NCBI GenBank assembly: GCA_900299185.1
Contig: OMIV01000035.1
Span: 1 to 54,424 of the forward strand
Length of the DNA stretch: 54,424 nt
Reading direction: 5' to 3'
Origin: Planctomycetaceae bacterium
GTDB taxonomy: Bacteria; Planctomycetota; Planctomycetia; Planctomycetales; Planctomycetaceae
Position numbers and translations under genes: made by a program. This document shows positions 27,300 through 35,940 of this stretch, one piece after another; positions within the stretch are counted from its first letter, which is position 1, and each line of letters starts with the position of its first letter. Below the pieces are notes generated by a model. That model was given only the letters and a program-made list of their open reading frames with translations. It was not told the DNA's origin and did not search any database.

Positions 27300-29573
27300 A
27301 TGAAACCTATGACTTGGAATCGTTCTCTTCGTAGTTGGACGATGGCTGTCGGCGCGTTGGCAGGATGGTACGGCGAAGTGCTCGTGCTGCCTCAAAATCA
27401 GACAGTCGCGAAGGCTGCAGATGGAGTTACAGCAGCGTCTGTCGAAGAGGCTGTGAAGGTTCTCGATCTTCGAAAGGTCAAGTTGCCAGAAGGCTCAGTC
27501 AGCGGTGAGGGATCGCATGCCGTTATGCTGTCTTATGAAACCAAAGCCGGGCTGAAAGAGGCGTTCCAGTTTCAGCAACAGGAACTGGTGAAGCTGGGCT
27601 TCAAAGAGCAGCCGGGGACTCAGCGAGAAGCGGCGTATTGCACGGGCACGTTTACCAAGAACGGCTTTGCGGTTTCGTTGATAACATATCTCGATATGGC
27701 GAATCCTGCTCAGCCATTGACTCGCGTGTTTATGACACACTTTGGCAACGTGCCCGCTGAGCAAGTGCCGGTCATCAAGGAGTCGAAGCGAGTCTTGGTG
27801 AGTCCCGGTGGTGCGAATTACTCGACGCCATTGAAAGCCGCAGAGGCTGCTGCAGCGACTCGCAAAGTTCTGATTGCCGCTGGTTGGGAGACGTATGGAT
27901 CGAACTCGATTCCACCGGATTCCGAAGTCCAAGTCTACAAACGCAACGCCATCCGCCTGACGGCCTACATCGCTCCCGCGCCGGATCAAGGTCCGCTGAA
28001 GGGCACGGGCATGCTGATCAACTACAGCTTGCAGATGATGTCGGCGGACATACCGGCTCCGGCAGATGCTCAGCAGGTTGGCTTCGCTGACTCGACCAAG
28101 ACCTTGAACTTTGAGTCCGCTCACGAGTTCAAAGATGTGGCGGCTTTTTATCAGCAGCGACTCGCCAAGAATGGCTGGAAGTCAACGACTCCTGAAGTGG
28201 TCGAGCAGAGCGATCGCTTCAATCAACCAGCCGCAACGTTGATGTTTCGTAACTCCGCAAACGATGTTCTTTCGCTGGAGATGCAACGCCGAGACGACAA
28301 GACCGTAGCGACGGTTGCTCATCTGACCGCCATGGAATTCGCAGCCATCGAACAAAAGCAAAAGGCTGCTGCTGAGAAGTTCGTTGCCGAGCGAAAAGCT
28401 CGCGAAGAGCAAATGGCAGCGAAGGCCGCGACCAAGAAGCCTAAGTCAGAGCAACCGACGAAGTCCGACGACGGGTTGCCTGATATTGAAGCGACGGCGA
28501 ACGCCGCGATTGCTGATGCTCTGAAGGGTACGGGGATCTCGATCAAGCTTGGCAAGGAAGGCACTCCTTCGAAGACCAAACCGAATGCTGCTTTGGAAAC
28601 GGCGAAGGCTGAAGCCGCCAAGAAGATCAAGAACAAGAGCAAGGAAAGTCCTGCCAGCGAGCCCAAATCTGACGATCAACCGAAGAAGGATTTGTCGTCC
28701 TTGGCACCGCGCGACAACGCTGGGGAAATCACGCTCGACGACAAGAGCTTCGAACTCAAGCACGCGACCGCGTTCGTGATGACGCGTGGCGATCAACGAG
28801 TCACCAAGGTTGTGCTCAGTGGCAAACCTCTGAAGCAGTCGGCGTTGATCGAGGCATTGAAGTCGAAAGGCGATGACGAAAACTTCAACGTGCCGGAGCC
28901 TTCTGTCACCATCGAATTGGATGAGCGAGATCGTCCTTCTTCCATGAGCTTGCATGCTGATCGCAAGAGTCTCGGAGTCAGCAGCAGCAATCTCGCGGGT
29001 GAAGCTGTTGTGGCTGAAGGCCGTGCTCGCGGCAGTTTCAAGATGAAGAAAGACGGCGAGTTCTTCGACACTCGCTATCGAGCTGCGTTGAGCTTCGATG
29101 TCCCGGTTCTCACCAAAGACAGTAAGCCCGCCAAGCAACTGACGGATGCTTCCAAGTTGGAGACTTCCGGCAAGATGTTGGCCGATGGCAAGACCATCAA
29201 ACTGGCCAACGTCGTGGCTTATGAGATGAAGGTCTTCGACGAGAAACGCGTTGCCATCTTCTTCACGGAGAAGCCGGTCAATCTCGCCAAGCTCAAGGAG
29301 TCCTTGAAGAAGATGGGCAACGACGATGGGCTGTTCGAAGTTCAGCCACAGGTCAAAGTCGAGATCGATAAGAACGACCGCTTGGCCATGATGCATCTGT
29401 GGGTGAATAACGTGTCGCTGAATAGCAACGCGGATTTGGTTGGCGACGTGATCGTCGAAGATGGCCGAGCACGCGGCACTGTGAAGCTTGGCAAGCCAGC
29501 AGAGTTCTTCGACAAGGAGTACTCGTTCGAGCTGACGTTTGATGTCGATGTCATCCCGCTGCCGAGTGAATGA
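27300..29573 (+). CDS. Secreted protein of unknown function with duplicated C-terminal domain
   Basis: The product has 757 residues from ATG 27300, preceded by GGAT/CAGA; the frame extends to 27237 without coding character. The N-terminus is a signal-like segment (WTMAVGALAGWYGEVLVL). Residues about 30-350 contain two or more similar alpha/beta units (AFQFQQQELVKLGFKEQPGT; AFYQQRLAKNGWKSTTPEVV). A Lys/Ala-rich linker covers about 360-470. Two tandem copies of one domain then follow at about 477-605 and 623-757. Each has a strand with FVMTRGDQRVTKVVLSGKPL or YEMKVFDEKRVAIFFTEKPV, then an acidic strand (VTIELDERDRPSSMSLHADR / VKVEIDKNDRLAMMHLWVNN), then EGRARGSFKMKKDGEFFDTR or EDGRARGTVKLGKPAEFFDK. 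I do not recognise the family. Confidence 0.8.
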   Translation: MKPMTWNRSLRSWTMAVGALAGWYGEVLVLPQNQTVAKAADGVTAASVEEAVKVLDLRKVKLPEGSVSGEGSHAVMLSYETKAGLKEAFQFQQQELVKLGFKEQPGTQREAAYCTGTFTKNGFAVSLITYLDMANPAQPLTRVFMTHFGNVPAEQVPVIKESKRVLVSPGGANYSTPLKAAEAAAATRKVLIAAGWETYGSNSIPPDSEVQVYKRNAIRLTAYIAPAPDQGPLKGTGMLINYSLQMMSADIPAPADAQQVGFADSTKTLNFESAHEFKDVAAFYQQRLAKNGWKSTTPEVVEQSDRFNQPAATLMFRNSANDVLSLEMQRRDDKTVATVAHLTAMEFAAIEQKQKAAAEKFVAERKAREEQMAAKAATKKPKSEQPTKSDDGLPDIEATANAAIADALKGTGISIKLGKEGTPSKTKPNAALETAKAEAAKKIKNKSKESPASEPKSDDQPKKDLSSLAPRDNAGEITLDDKSFELKHATAFVMTRGDQRVTKVVLSGKPLKQSALIEALKSKGDDENFNVPEPSVTIELDERDRPSSMSLHADRKSLGVSSSNLAGEAVVAEGRARGSFKMKKDGEFFDTRYRAALSFDVPVLTKDSKPAKQLTDASKLETSGKMLADGKTIKLANVVAYEMKVFDEKRVAIFFTEKPVNLAKLKESLKKMGNDDGLFEVQPQVKVEIDKNDRLAMMHLWVNNVSLNSNADLVGDVIVEDGRARGTVKLGKPAEFFDKEYSFELTFDVDVIPLPSE

Positions 29574-29626
29574 CAGCGGGTTTGATGGAGTGATGTCAGT
29601 TTGGATGTTGATGCTGAAAGACATCT

Positions 29627-29704
29627 CACGCAGAGGCGCGGGGGTCGCAGAGTTGAAGGCGATGAATGGTCTCGTCTTCTCCGCGTCCCCTGTGCCTCTG
29701 CGTG
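29627..29704. repeat. Intergenic palindromic repeat (copy 1)
   Basis: A 26-base imperfect inverted repeat: the left arm begins CACGCAGAGGC (29627) and the right arm ends GCCTCTGCGTG (29704), with a loop of about 26 bases. It lies in the 386-base gap 29574-29959, which otherwise shows nothing. The core resembles the repeats at 32935-33000 and 35183-35260. Confidence 0.7.
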
Positions 29705-29959
29705 GGATTTTTCTTTTTCAGAGTAAGACGAACTGAAAAGCTCCTACTGGCTTCGCTGCGGGTTGCGTTGAGTTTGACGGTTAACGAAAGGCTTTTGGTC
29801 GCGAAGAGTTGTCGGCCCGCATTCGTTACCTCGTTTAACGATTGGCGCGGAAGTATGCCAAATGAGGTCCGAGACCAACTTCGCGGCACGCAGCGAGGAC
29901 CGGGTGGTCGAACCAAGTGGCGAGGTTTTCCCGACACTTCCCGTCTCACTCGACGCGCT

Positions 29960-31372
29960 ATGACGAACACTCCCTCAATTCGTATGTTGATCGTTGATGA
30001 CCATGCCGAGAACCGGCAGGTTGCTCGCTGGATGTTGCGCCGCGCTTTCCAACAACCAGTCGTGTTGGAAGCGAGTTCGTTGGCGGAAGCCGAGCAGGTT
30101 TGTGATAGCGAGCAGCTCGACGCGATTGTGCTCGATGCGGCCATCACCGGGTTTTCCGATGTGTGCTCCGTGCTCGCTCAACGAGCCGAAGATGCGTGCT
30201 GTGGCTTCGTCTTATTGGTCGGCGCTTTAGAGCAAGTGCAACGCAAGTTCGGCGAAGAGTTGGGGCTTGAGCATTGGGTCGTCAAAGAGTTGATGTCAGC
30301 GTACTCCGTTGAATTGGTGGTGCGCCGGGCGATCGACAATGCGGGCTTGCGACTCAAGCTTACCGAACAAGTTCGAGCCGCTCAGCAGCTTCTGTCTGAG
30401 CGAGAGACAATGCAGGCCGAGATCTCTGACTTGCAGGCCAAACTTGCTCAGGCCAATGAAGCCGCACAAGCAAAAGTAGAGGCTGTCAGCACTGCGGCGC
30501 TTGTGGCTGCCGTCACTCCGGTTGCGAATGTTGAAACGCCAACGGTCTCGTCAGCCGTAGCGGCTTCGCACGATGTCGGTTCTGATGCGAGTGAACGTCC
30601 CAAGTTGATCTCGAAGCAAGTCAACGCTGCTGATCTTGAAGGCCAAGCGACAGCCCGGCGATTGCAAACAGAACTTGCGCCACCGGGTTCGCCTCTGATC
30701 GAGGGCTTCGAGATTGCAGGTCTGTCGTTGCCTGCTGAAGCGACGGGTGGCGATTACTACGACTATCTGCCCTGCGGCGACGGCTTGCTGTGTATCACGA
30801 TTGGCGAGTGCAGCGGACGAGGGCTGGCTCCCACAATGCTGGCGACTTCATTGCGGGCGTACTTGCGAGTGCTGACTGCTTCGATGACCGATGTGTCCGA
30901 GATTGTGACGAAAGCCAATCGGCTCATTACGGAAGACATCGGTGATGAAGAGTTCCTCGTCACGATGATGCTGGTGCAGATTGATCAAGTGACGAAACGC
31001 ATTCAATATGCGAGCGCCGGTCATCAAGGTTATCACCTAGATCGCGAAGGTAAGTCGCAAGTATTACACAGCACCGGCATGCCGATGGGGCTGGGCGATA
31101 CCGTGATTCCAGAAGGCCCATTGGTGCGACTGAAGGCGGGCGAGATTCTTTTGCTTGTCACTGACGGCATTCAAAAAATGACCACGCAGGAAGGCGAACG
31201 CTTTGGCGTCGAACGCATGCTGGATGTTGTTCGCAAACATCGTCATATGACGCCGCGCATGATTGTGAGCGAGCTGAGGAAAGCCTGTTTGGAGTTCTCG
31301 AAAGGGTCTGGCCAATGCGACGACATCACGGCTGTCATTGTGCGTGCTGAAGGTGCGAATGGCTTTCATTGA
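29960..31372 (+). CDS. Response regulator receiver - SpoIIE (RsbU-type) phosphatase
   Basis: The product has 470 residues from ATG 29960; the frame extends upstream to 29666 but without domain content. Residues 1-125 are a receiver with acidic pair VDDH, phospho-acceptor Asp in AIVLDAAI and the conserved Lys in WVVKEL. A coiled-coil segment (about 130-200) follows. Residues about 230-470 are a PP2C/SpoIIE phosphatase: LQTELAPPGSPLIEGFEIAG, ATGGDYYDYLPC, then IGECSGRGLAP where most members have GDVSGKG, then LLVTDGIQ and GQCDDITAVIVRA. It should dephosphorylate an anti-sigma antagonist or similar protein in response to a sensor kinase. The Asp-to-Glu change at one metal position is unusual. 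No kinase is next to it. Confidence 0.9.
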   Translation: MTNTPSIRMLIVDDHAENRQVARWMLRRAFQQPVVLEASSLAEAEQVCDSEQLDAIVLDAAITGFSDVCSVLAQRAEDACCGFVLLVGALEQVQRKFGEELGLEHWVVKELMSAYSVELVVRRAIDNAGLRLKLTEQVRAAQQLLSERETMQAEISDLQAKLAQANEAAQAKVEAVSTAALVAAVTPVANVETPTVSSAVAASHDVGSDASERPKLISKQVNAADLEGQATARRLQTELAPPGSPLIEGFEIAGLSLPAEATGGDYYDYLPCGDGLLCITIGECSGRGLAPTMLATSLRAYLRVLTASMTDVSEIVTKANRLITEDIGDEEFLVTMMLVQIDQVTKRIQYASAGHQGYHLDREGKSQVLHSTGMPMGLGDTVIPEGPLVRLKAGEILLLVTDGIQKMTTQEGERFGVERMLDVVRKHRHMTPRMIVSELRKACLEFSKGSGQCDDITAVIVRAEGANGFH

Positions 31373-31492
31373 TCGCGAGGTCGTGGACTTCACGAGCAAC
31401 CCCGAGAAACTCGCGTTGAGTCGCTGAGGCAAAAGAAGCACAACTCATTCGGAAGTCGGGCTGTCTCTCTCATTAGCAGCGCGGAGGCTCTC

Positions 31493-32782
31493 ATGTCCGA
31501 AGCCGTCATCATTGGCGGAGTACGAACTCCGTTTGTGCAAGCAGGTGGTGAACTCAGTAATGTGCCTGCTCCCGAGCTGGGCATTCTTGCCGTCCGCGAT
31601 TTGCTGTATCGGCTCGATGTTGAGCCTCGACTCATCGATGAGTTGATCTGCGGCAACGTCGCGTCGCCCGTTGATTCTGCCAACGTTGGTCGTGTGATTG
31701 CGCTGCGAGCCGGCATACCGCGCGACCGCATCGCTCACACTGTGAACCGCAATTGCGCAAGCGGGTTGGAGGCCGTCTCTCAAGCTGTTGCTCGAATTGA
31801 ATATGGTCGAGCTAAAGCGGTGATCGCACTTGGCGTGGACTCCATGAGCAACGTGCCGCTGCTGTTTCGAAAGCAGTTTGGAGAGAAGTTGCTGGAACTG
31901 TCGAAGGCGCGAAGTTCACTGCAGAAGTTGCGAGGTCTGTTGCGGTTCCGCCCGAGTGACTTTGCTCCGTTGATTGGTTTGAAGCTTGGTCTGACTGATC
32001 CGGTCTCGGGGCTGATCATGGGCGATACTGCCGAGAAGCTGGCTCGCGAGTACGGCATCTCTCGGGATGAGCAGGATCAGTTTGCATTGGCGAGTCATCT
32101 GAAGGCTGTCGAAGCGCTGAAAGCGGGGCGTTTGGCATCCGAGACGTTGACGCTCTATCCGCCGCCATCGTCTGACCCGATCGCTCAAGACATTGGTCCG
32201 CGTGAATCACAAAGCATGTCTGCGTTGGGCAAGTTGACTCCGTACTTCGATCGCAAGTGGGGCACGGTGACGGTGGGCAATTCTTGTGGAGTCACTGACG
32301 GAGCTGCGGCGCTGTTGCTCATGGATCGTGACTATGCAGCGTCGCTTGGGTTGAGTCCCATCGGTCGCTTCCGGGCCACTGAGTTCTCCGGCTGTGATCC
32401 CGCTCGAATGGGATTGGGACCGGTGTACTCGACCGCCAAAGCTTTCGAAGTCGCAGGCGTGACGATGGACGACATGGACTTGGTGGAGCTCAATGAAGCC
32501 TTCGCTGCGCAAGTCTTGGCGTGTCAGCGCGGTTTCGAAAATCCGCCCGACGATTGCTCGAACTGCAACGCGACCTCGCGGCTAAGACGCATTCCCGAAG
32601 AGAAGCTCAACGTGAACGGCGGAGCGATCGCACTTGGGCATCCTGTGGGCGCGACCGGCACGCGTCTGATTCTCACGCTGCTGAATGAGCTCAAGCGACG
32701 CGACCAAACGATGGGGCTGGCCACGCTGTGCGTGGGCGGTGGGCAGGGCGGCGCATTCATCGTGGAACGACTCGCCGCATAA
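31493..32782 (+). CDS. Acetyl-CoA acetyltransferase (thiolase)
   Basis: The product has 429 residues with GGAGG shortly upstream of ATG 31493. Thiolase hallmarks: IIGGVRTPFVQAGGELSN at the start, the nucleophilic Cys88 in TVNRNCASGLEAV, ALGVDSMSNVP, then the distal active-site motifs NVNGGAIALGHPVGATGTR and the second Cys in LATLCVGGGQGGAFIVE. It condenses or cleaves acyl-CoA units in the cytoplasm (beta-oxidation or acetoacetyl-CoA synthesis). The length and the insert around residues 355-375 fit the FadI/trifunctional-beta type. No 3-hydroxyacyl-CoA dehydrogenase neighbour is present, so biosynthetic versus degradative use is open. Confidence 0.93.
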   Translation: MSEAVIIGGVRTPFVQAGGELSNVPAPELGILAVRDLLYRLDVEPRLIDELICGNVASPVDSANVGRVIALRAGIPRDRIAHTVNRNCASGLEAVSQAVARIEYGRAKAVIALGVDSMSNVPLLFRKQFGEKLLELSKARSSLQKLRGLLRFRPSDFAPLIGLKLGLTDPVSGLIMGDTAEKLAREYGISRDEQDQFALASHLKAVEALKAGRLASETLTLYPPPSSDPIAQDIGPRESQSMSALGKLTPYFDRKWGTVTVGNSCGVTDGAAALLLMDRDYAASLGLSPIGRFRATEFSGCDPARMGLGPVYSTAKAFEVAGVTMDDMDLVELNEAFAAQVLACQRGFENPPDDCSNCNATSRLRRIPEEKLNVNGGAIALGHPVGATGTRLILTLLNELKRRDQTMGLATLCVGGGQGGAFIVERLAA

Positions 32783-32849
32783 GCCTGCCGTCTCTAAATC
32801 AGTTCGTCGCTGAGCAAGACTGACGAACGCGACAAGAATTGCATTTCGT

Positions 32850-32913
32850 CGTGGGGCAGGTTTTTAACCTGCCTGTTTCGTAACCGTCGCGCAGGTTGAA
32901 GACCTGCACCACG
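32850..32913. repeat. Compound palindromic repeat downstream of the thiolase gene
   Basis: Outer arms CGTGG (32850) and CCACG (ending 32913) enclose two hairpins with GCAGGT/ACCTGC arms, giving a cruciform-like unit of 64 bases between convergent genes. It may end transcription from both sides. Confidence 0.6.
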
Positions 32914-32934
32914 TGCCTTTTTCAGGATCGCCTA

Positions 32935-33000
32935 CTCTGCGTTCTCCGCTTCTCAGCGGTGAGCAATCGTCTTCACCGCTGAGAATCAGAGAACGCAGAG
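32935..33000. repeat. Intergenic palindromic repeat (copy 2)
   Basis: The left arm begins CTCTGCGTTCTCCGC and includes CTCAGCGGTGA; the right arm is TCACCGCTGAGAATCAGAGA followed by ACGCAGAG. This gives about 28 near-perfect pairs around a ten-base loop, ending 22 bases before the convergent mrp stop. The motif is shared with copies 1 and 3. Confidence 0.75.
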
Positions 33001-33021
33001 TGTTCGAAAGCGAGAGTTGAG

Positions 33022-34095
33022 TTACAGGATCTCCAGCGTCGGCAGTTCCGGAGTTTCAATCAAACTCTTGGCGACTTGCATCGCGACGTTTTGGCAGATC
33101 TTCAGGAGTGGTTCTCGAACAGGGCTGCCCTCGTTGAAGACTTCGCCGATGCGACCATCGTCGCCGAGTACTCGGATGCAGGCATCGATTGGGACTTCAC
33201 CCAAGAACGGGATGTTCGACTTACCGGCCTGATCCTTGGCACCACCTCGACCGAAGATGTCACCGGTCATGTTCTCGACAATGCCGAGCACCGGGATCTT
33301 CACTTGGTCGAACATGCTTAACGCTTTGACCGCGTCGATCAGGGCGACCTTTTGAGGCGTGCAGACGACGACTGCTCCGGCCAGTCCCAGCAACTGCGAC
33401 AGGGTCAACGAGACGTCACCGGTTCCTGGTGGCAGGTCGATGATGAGATAGTCGAGATCGCCCCAGTCGGTCTGGGCGAGGAACTGAGTCAGCAACTTGT
33501 GAAGCATCGGACCGCGCCAGACGACGGCTTGGTCTTCTCGAATCAAGAAGCCGATCGAGAGCAATTTCAGACCGTCTTTTTCGATCGGCTGAATGCGCGG
33601 GATGACCTGCCCATCCGGGCCTTGATGTTCGACCATGGCTGGTTGGCCAGCGTTCTGAGCACCGCAGAGCAGCGGGATGCTCGGGCCGTAAACGTCTGCG
33701 TCCATCAGGCCGACTCTGGCTCCGAAGTTCTTCAAGCCGTACGCCAGGATTGCGGCGGTCGTGCTCTTGCCGACTCCACCTTTACCGCTGCCGACAGCGA
33801 TGACGTTTTTCACTCGCAAGCCAATCTTGCCACCGCTCTCTTTGCCGCGGACTCGCCACGAGAATGAAACGTTTGCCAACGGGCTTCCGGGGAATTTGGC
33901 GCTGAGGGCCGCTTGGGCTAGCTCTGCCAATCGACCTCGATTTGGATAGGCCGGAGTGGGCAATTCGATCTCGATGCTGGGCACTCCACCGTCTCCAATC
34001 GCGGCGGACTTGAGCATTCCTAGCTCACCCAGAGAGTGACCGAACTCGGGGTCGAGAACACCAGACAAACAGCTTTGAATTTCAGCAGGACTCAT
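33022..34095 (-). CDS. mrp: Mrp/ApbC-type iron-sulfur cluster carrier ATPase
   Basis: The product has 357 residues with GGAG upstream of its ATG. The N-terminal part is a DUF59/MIP18-like domain (CLSGVLDPEFGHSLGELGML). The ATPase begins with a deviant Walker A, VGSGKGGVGKST (101-112), then GARVGLMDADVYGPSIPLL, the LIIDLPPGTGDVSLTL box and VPIDACIRVLGDDGRIGEVF. Relatives carry and deliver Fe-S clusters in the cytoplasm. The C-terminal CxxC seen in many Mrp proteins is not visible here (the matching place reads ENMTGDIFGRGG), which occurs in some bacteria but may matter for cluster binding. It is convergent with the thiolase gene. Confidence 0.93.
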   Translation of the reverse strand: MSPAEIQSCLSGVLDPEFGHSLGELGMLKSAAIGDGGVPSIEIELPTPAYPNRGRLAELAQAALSAKFPGSPLANVSFSWRVRGKESGGKIGLRVKNVIAVGSGKGGVGKSTTAAILAYGLKNFGARVGLMDADVYGPSIPLLCGAQNAGQPAMVEHQGPDGQVIPRIQPIEKDGLKLLSIGFLIREDQAVVWRGPMLHKLLTQFLAQTDWGDLDYLIIDLPPGTGDVSLTLSQLLGLAGAVVVCTPQKVALIDAVKALSMFDQVKIPVLGIVENMTGDIFGRGGAKDQAGKSNIPFLGEVPIDACIRVLGDDGRIGEVFNEGSPVREPLLKICQNVAMQVAKSLIETPELPTLEIL

Positions 34096-34367
34096 CGAAA
34101 AGAAGCTCCGGTGGGTTTGATGGGGGCGGGCGTTTTAACGCCGGTCGGAGAGGTGCTCAACGAACGCCATGGACTTGGTTGGTTGCGACCAGTGGATGTT
34201 GATGTGACTCATCAGATTTCCGCAGGTCTGAGTTGAAGGCCGGATGAGACGTTGCTTTCGCTGCTCATCCTGTGATGAACGAGATCGACTTTTAGCTATT
34301 CATACTTGGTATAGAGTTCGTCCCAGGTATTGACCAATTCGCTTCACGACTCATTAGGAACGCAATC

Positions 34368-35039
34368 ATGAAACGCTGGCTGATGTTTTCGATTGGTGGT
34401 CTGTCGCTGGTCGGTGTGATGTCGTTGGGCATGGCTGACGAAGAGAAAGAATCGCGCGGTGAAAAGCCCGTCGTGAAGCCGCGAGAAGAGGTTCGCAAAG
34501 GCGAACAAGACAAGCCTCGCGAAGGTGCTGCCGAACGAAAGAAGGAAGGCGATTCCGAGAAGGCTCGTGAGGAGAAAAAGCGTGATCTCGAAGTCCACGC
34601 GAAACGTCCGTTGCCAAGTGCAGAGAAGTTCGAACGGCGCATGCATGAGCTTCATCAAGCTTTGAAGAAGCACGTTGAAGCTGGTCAGCATGAAGAGGCT
34701 GGACGCATCAAGCGGGAGATCGCGGAACTGCAACGATCACTGCGTTCGGAGGGTGGTGAGCGAATCGAGCGGGTGAAGATCGCCGTGCAACACATGCATG
34801 AGGCCGCAGAGCATTTTCATGCGGCGGGTCTTGCAGACGTGGCGGAAGGACTGAATCGTCATGCCAAAGAGATCCTGCTGCATCAGTCGCGACTACAAGA
34901 AAGCGAGCAACGTGGCAAAGAACGAGATGGCGACGAGCACCGTGCTGGTGTGGAAGATCAATTGCATGAACTCAAGCAGCTCGTGAAGAAGTTGCATGAG
35001 CGAATGGATCGGCTCGAACAAGACCGCGTACTTAAGTAG
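34368..35039 (+). CDS. Secreted charged coiled-coil protein
   Basis: The product has 223 residues. A signal peptide (MKRWLMFSIGGLSLVGVMSLGMA) precedes a very charged Glu/Lys/Arg region (about 25-85), then long helices (KFERRMHELHQALKKHVEAG; AVQHMHEAAEHFHAAGLADV) and a C-terminal amphipathic helix (LKQLVKKLHERMDRLEQDRV). The second region is His-rich, which could bind metal. I do not recognise a family. Codon use and a clean start support a real gene. It appears monocistronic. Confidence 0.7.
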   Translation: MKRWLMFSIGGLSLVGVMSLGMADEEKESRGEKPVVKPREEVRKGEQDKPREGAAERKKEGDSEKAREEKKRDLEVHAKRPLPSAEKFERRMHELHQALKKHVEAGQHEEAGRIKREIAELQRSLRSEGGERIERVKIAVQHMHEAAEHFHAAGLADVAEGLNRHAKEILLHQSRLQESEQRGKERDGDEHRAGVEDQLHELKQLVKKLHERMDRLEQDRVLK

Positions 35040-35182
35040 CCGCCTGCAATCGTTGGATGTGGAGCGACTGGATTCGCGAGGGCTCAATGCCGCAACGCAT
35101 AGCGTTGAAGAAGTGCGTTTTCATGCCACACGGTTCAACGCACTGAGCCACCGACTCTCGATGATATCGCTGCAACTGACAT

Positions 35183-35260
35183 CGGTGTTCTCGGCTTCTC
35201 TGTCGTGCTCAATGTCCTGATATGGACGAGCATGACGGCAGGGAAGCAGAGAACGCTGAG
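35183..35260. repeat. Intergenic palindromic repeat (copy 3)
   Basis: Imperfect inverted repeat: the left arm includes GGTGTTCTCGGCTTCTCTG and GTGCTC, and the right arm GAGCATGACGGCAGGGAAGC followed by AGAGAACGCTGAG, with a short loop. It shares the AGAGAACGC core with copy 2. It lies in the gap before nadD. Confidence 0.6.
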
Positions 35261-35318
35261 GTGATCGAATCGGATCGAGCTGTCAGAGCAATTACACGAA
35301 TCTTTCGAGACTGAGTTT

Positions 35319-35921
35319 ATGCGTATTGGCATCTACGGCGGGGCCTTTGACCCCGTGCACTACGGACATCTTTTGCTGGCCGAGATGTGTCGCGAACAAT
35401 GCCAGCTCGACGAAGTTTGGTTTGTGCCGACTCGCAGGCCACCGCATAAAGACTTAGATCTGACCGAGGGGCGACATCGTGTCGAGATGCTGAAGTTTGC
35501 CGTGGCAGGGCATCGGCAGTTTCAGGTGAAGACGCTGGAACTGGACCGCGAGGAGACTTCTTGGACTGTGGACACTTTGGCTGTGGTGAAGAGTCAACAG
35601 CCCGAGTCGACGCTGTTTTTCCTCATGGGAGCAGATTCGCTGCGAGACCTTCCAACATGGAGACAACCCGAGCGAATCGCGCAGTTGGCGACGCTCGTCG
35701 CGGTGAATCGAGGAACTCAGAAGTCAGAAGAATTCCTGAAGGGACTGGCTCCGAGCATTGTGCCGCGAGTCCGCTTTGTGACCATGCCAGGTGTGGCTTT
35801 ATCGGCGACCGAAATCCGCGAGCGAATCCGACATCGCCAGAGTGTCCGCTTCATGGTTCCTCGCGCGGTCGAAGAATACATCGCACAGCACGGGCTCTAT
35901 CGCGACGAGCCATCGCGATAG
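35319..35921 (+). CDS. nadD: Nicotinate-nucleotide adenylyltransferase
   Basis: The product has 200 residues, the usual family size. It begins with MRIGIYGGAFDPVHYGHLLL, carrying the nucleotidyltransferase GG-FDP-H-GH signature, then VWFVPTRRPPHKD, FLMGADSLRDLPTWRQPERI and the C-terminal ISxTxIR-like LSATEIRERIR. It adenylates nicotinate mononucleotide to deamido-NAD in the cytoplasm, a core step of NAD synthesis. No clear ribosome site precedes the ATG. The apgM-like gene converges from the right, 19 bases away. Confidence 0.95.
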   Translation: MRIGIYGGAFDPVHYGHLLLAEMCREQCQLDEVWFVPTRRPPHKDLDLTEGRHRVEMLKFAVAGHRQFQVKTLELDREETSWTVDTLAVVKSQQPESTLFFLMGADSLRDLPTWRQPERIAQLATLVAVNRGTQKSEEFLKGLAPSIVPRVRFVTMPGVALSATEIRERIRHRQSVRFMVPRAVEEYIAQHGLYRDEPSR

Positions 35922-35940
35922 AGGAAACCTCTGGGGCGGC

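Noticed and set aside
28446-29624. 392-residue minus-strand ORF antisense to the secreted duplicated-domain gene
   Set aside because: The plus-strand frame has signal peptide, repeats and natural domain structure; the minus frame only mirrors it.
29666-29959. 98-residue N-terminal extension of the receiver-SpoIIE protein
   Set aside because: The upstream in-frame sequence has no domain content and begins within the palindromic repeat; the receiver starts cleanly at 29960.
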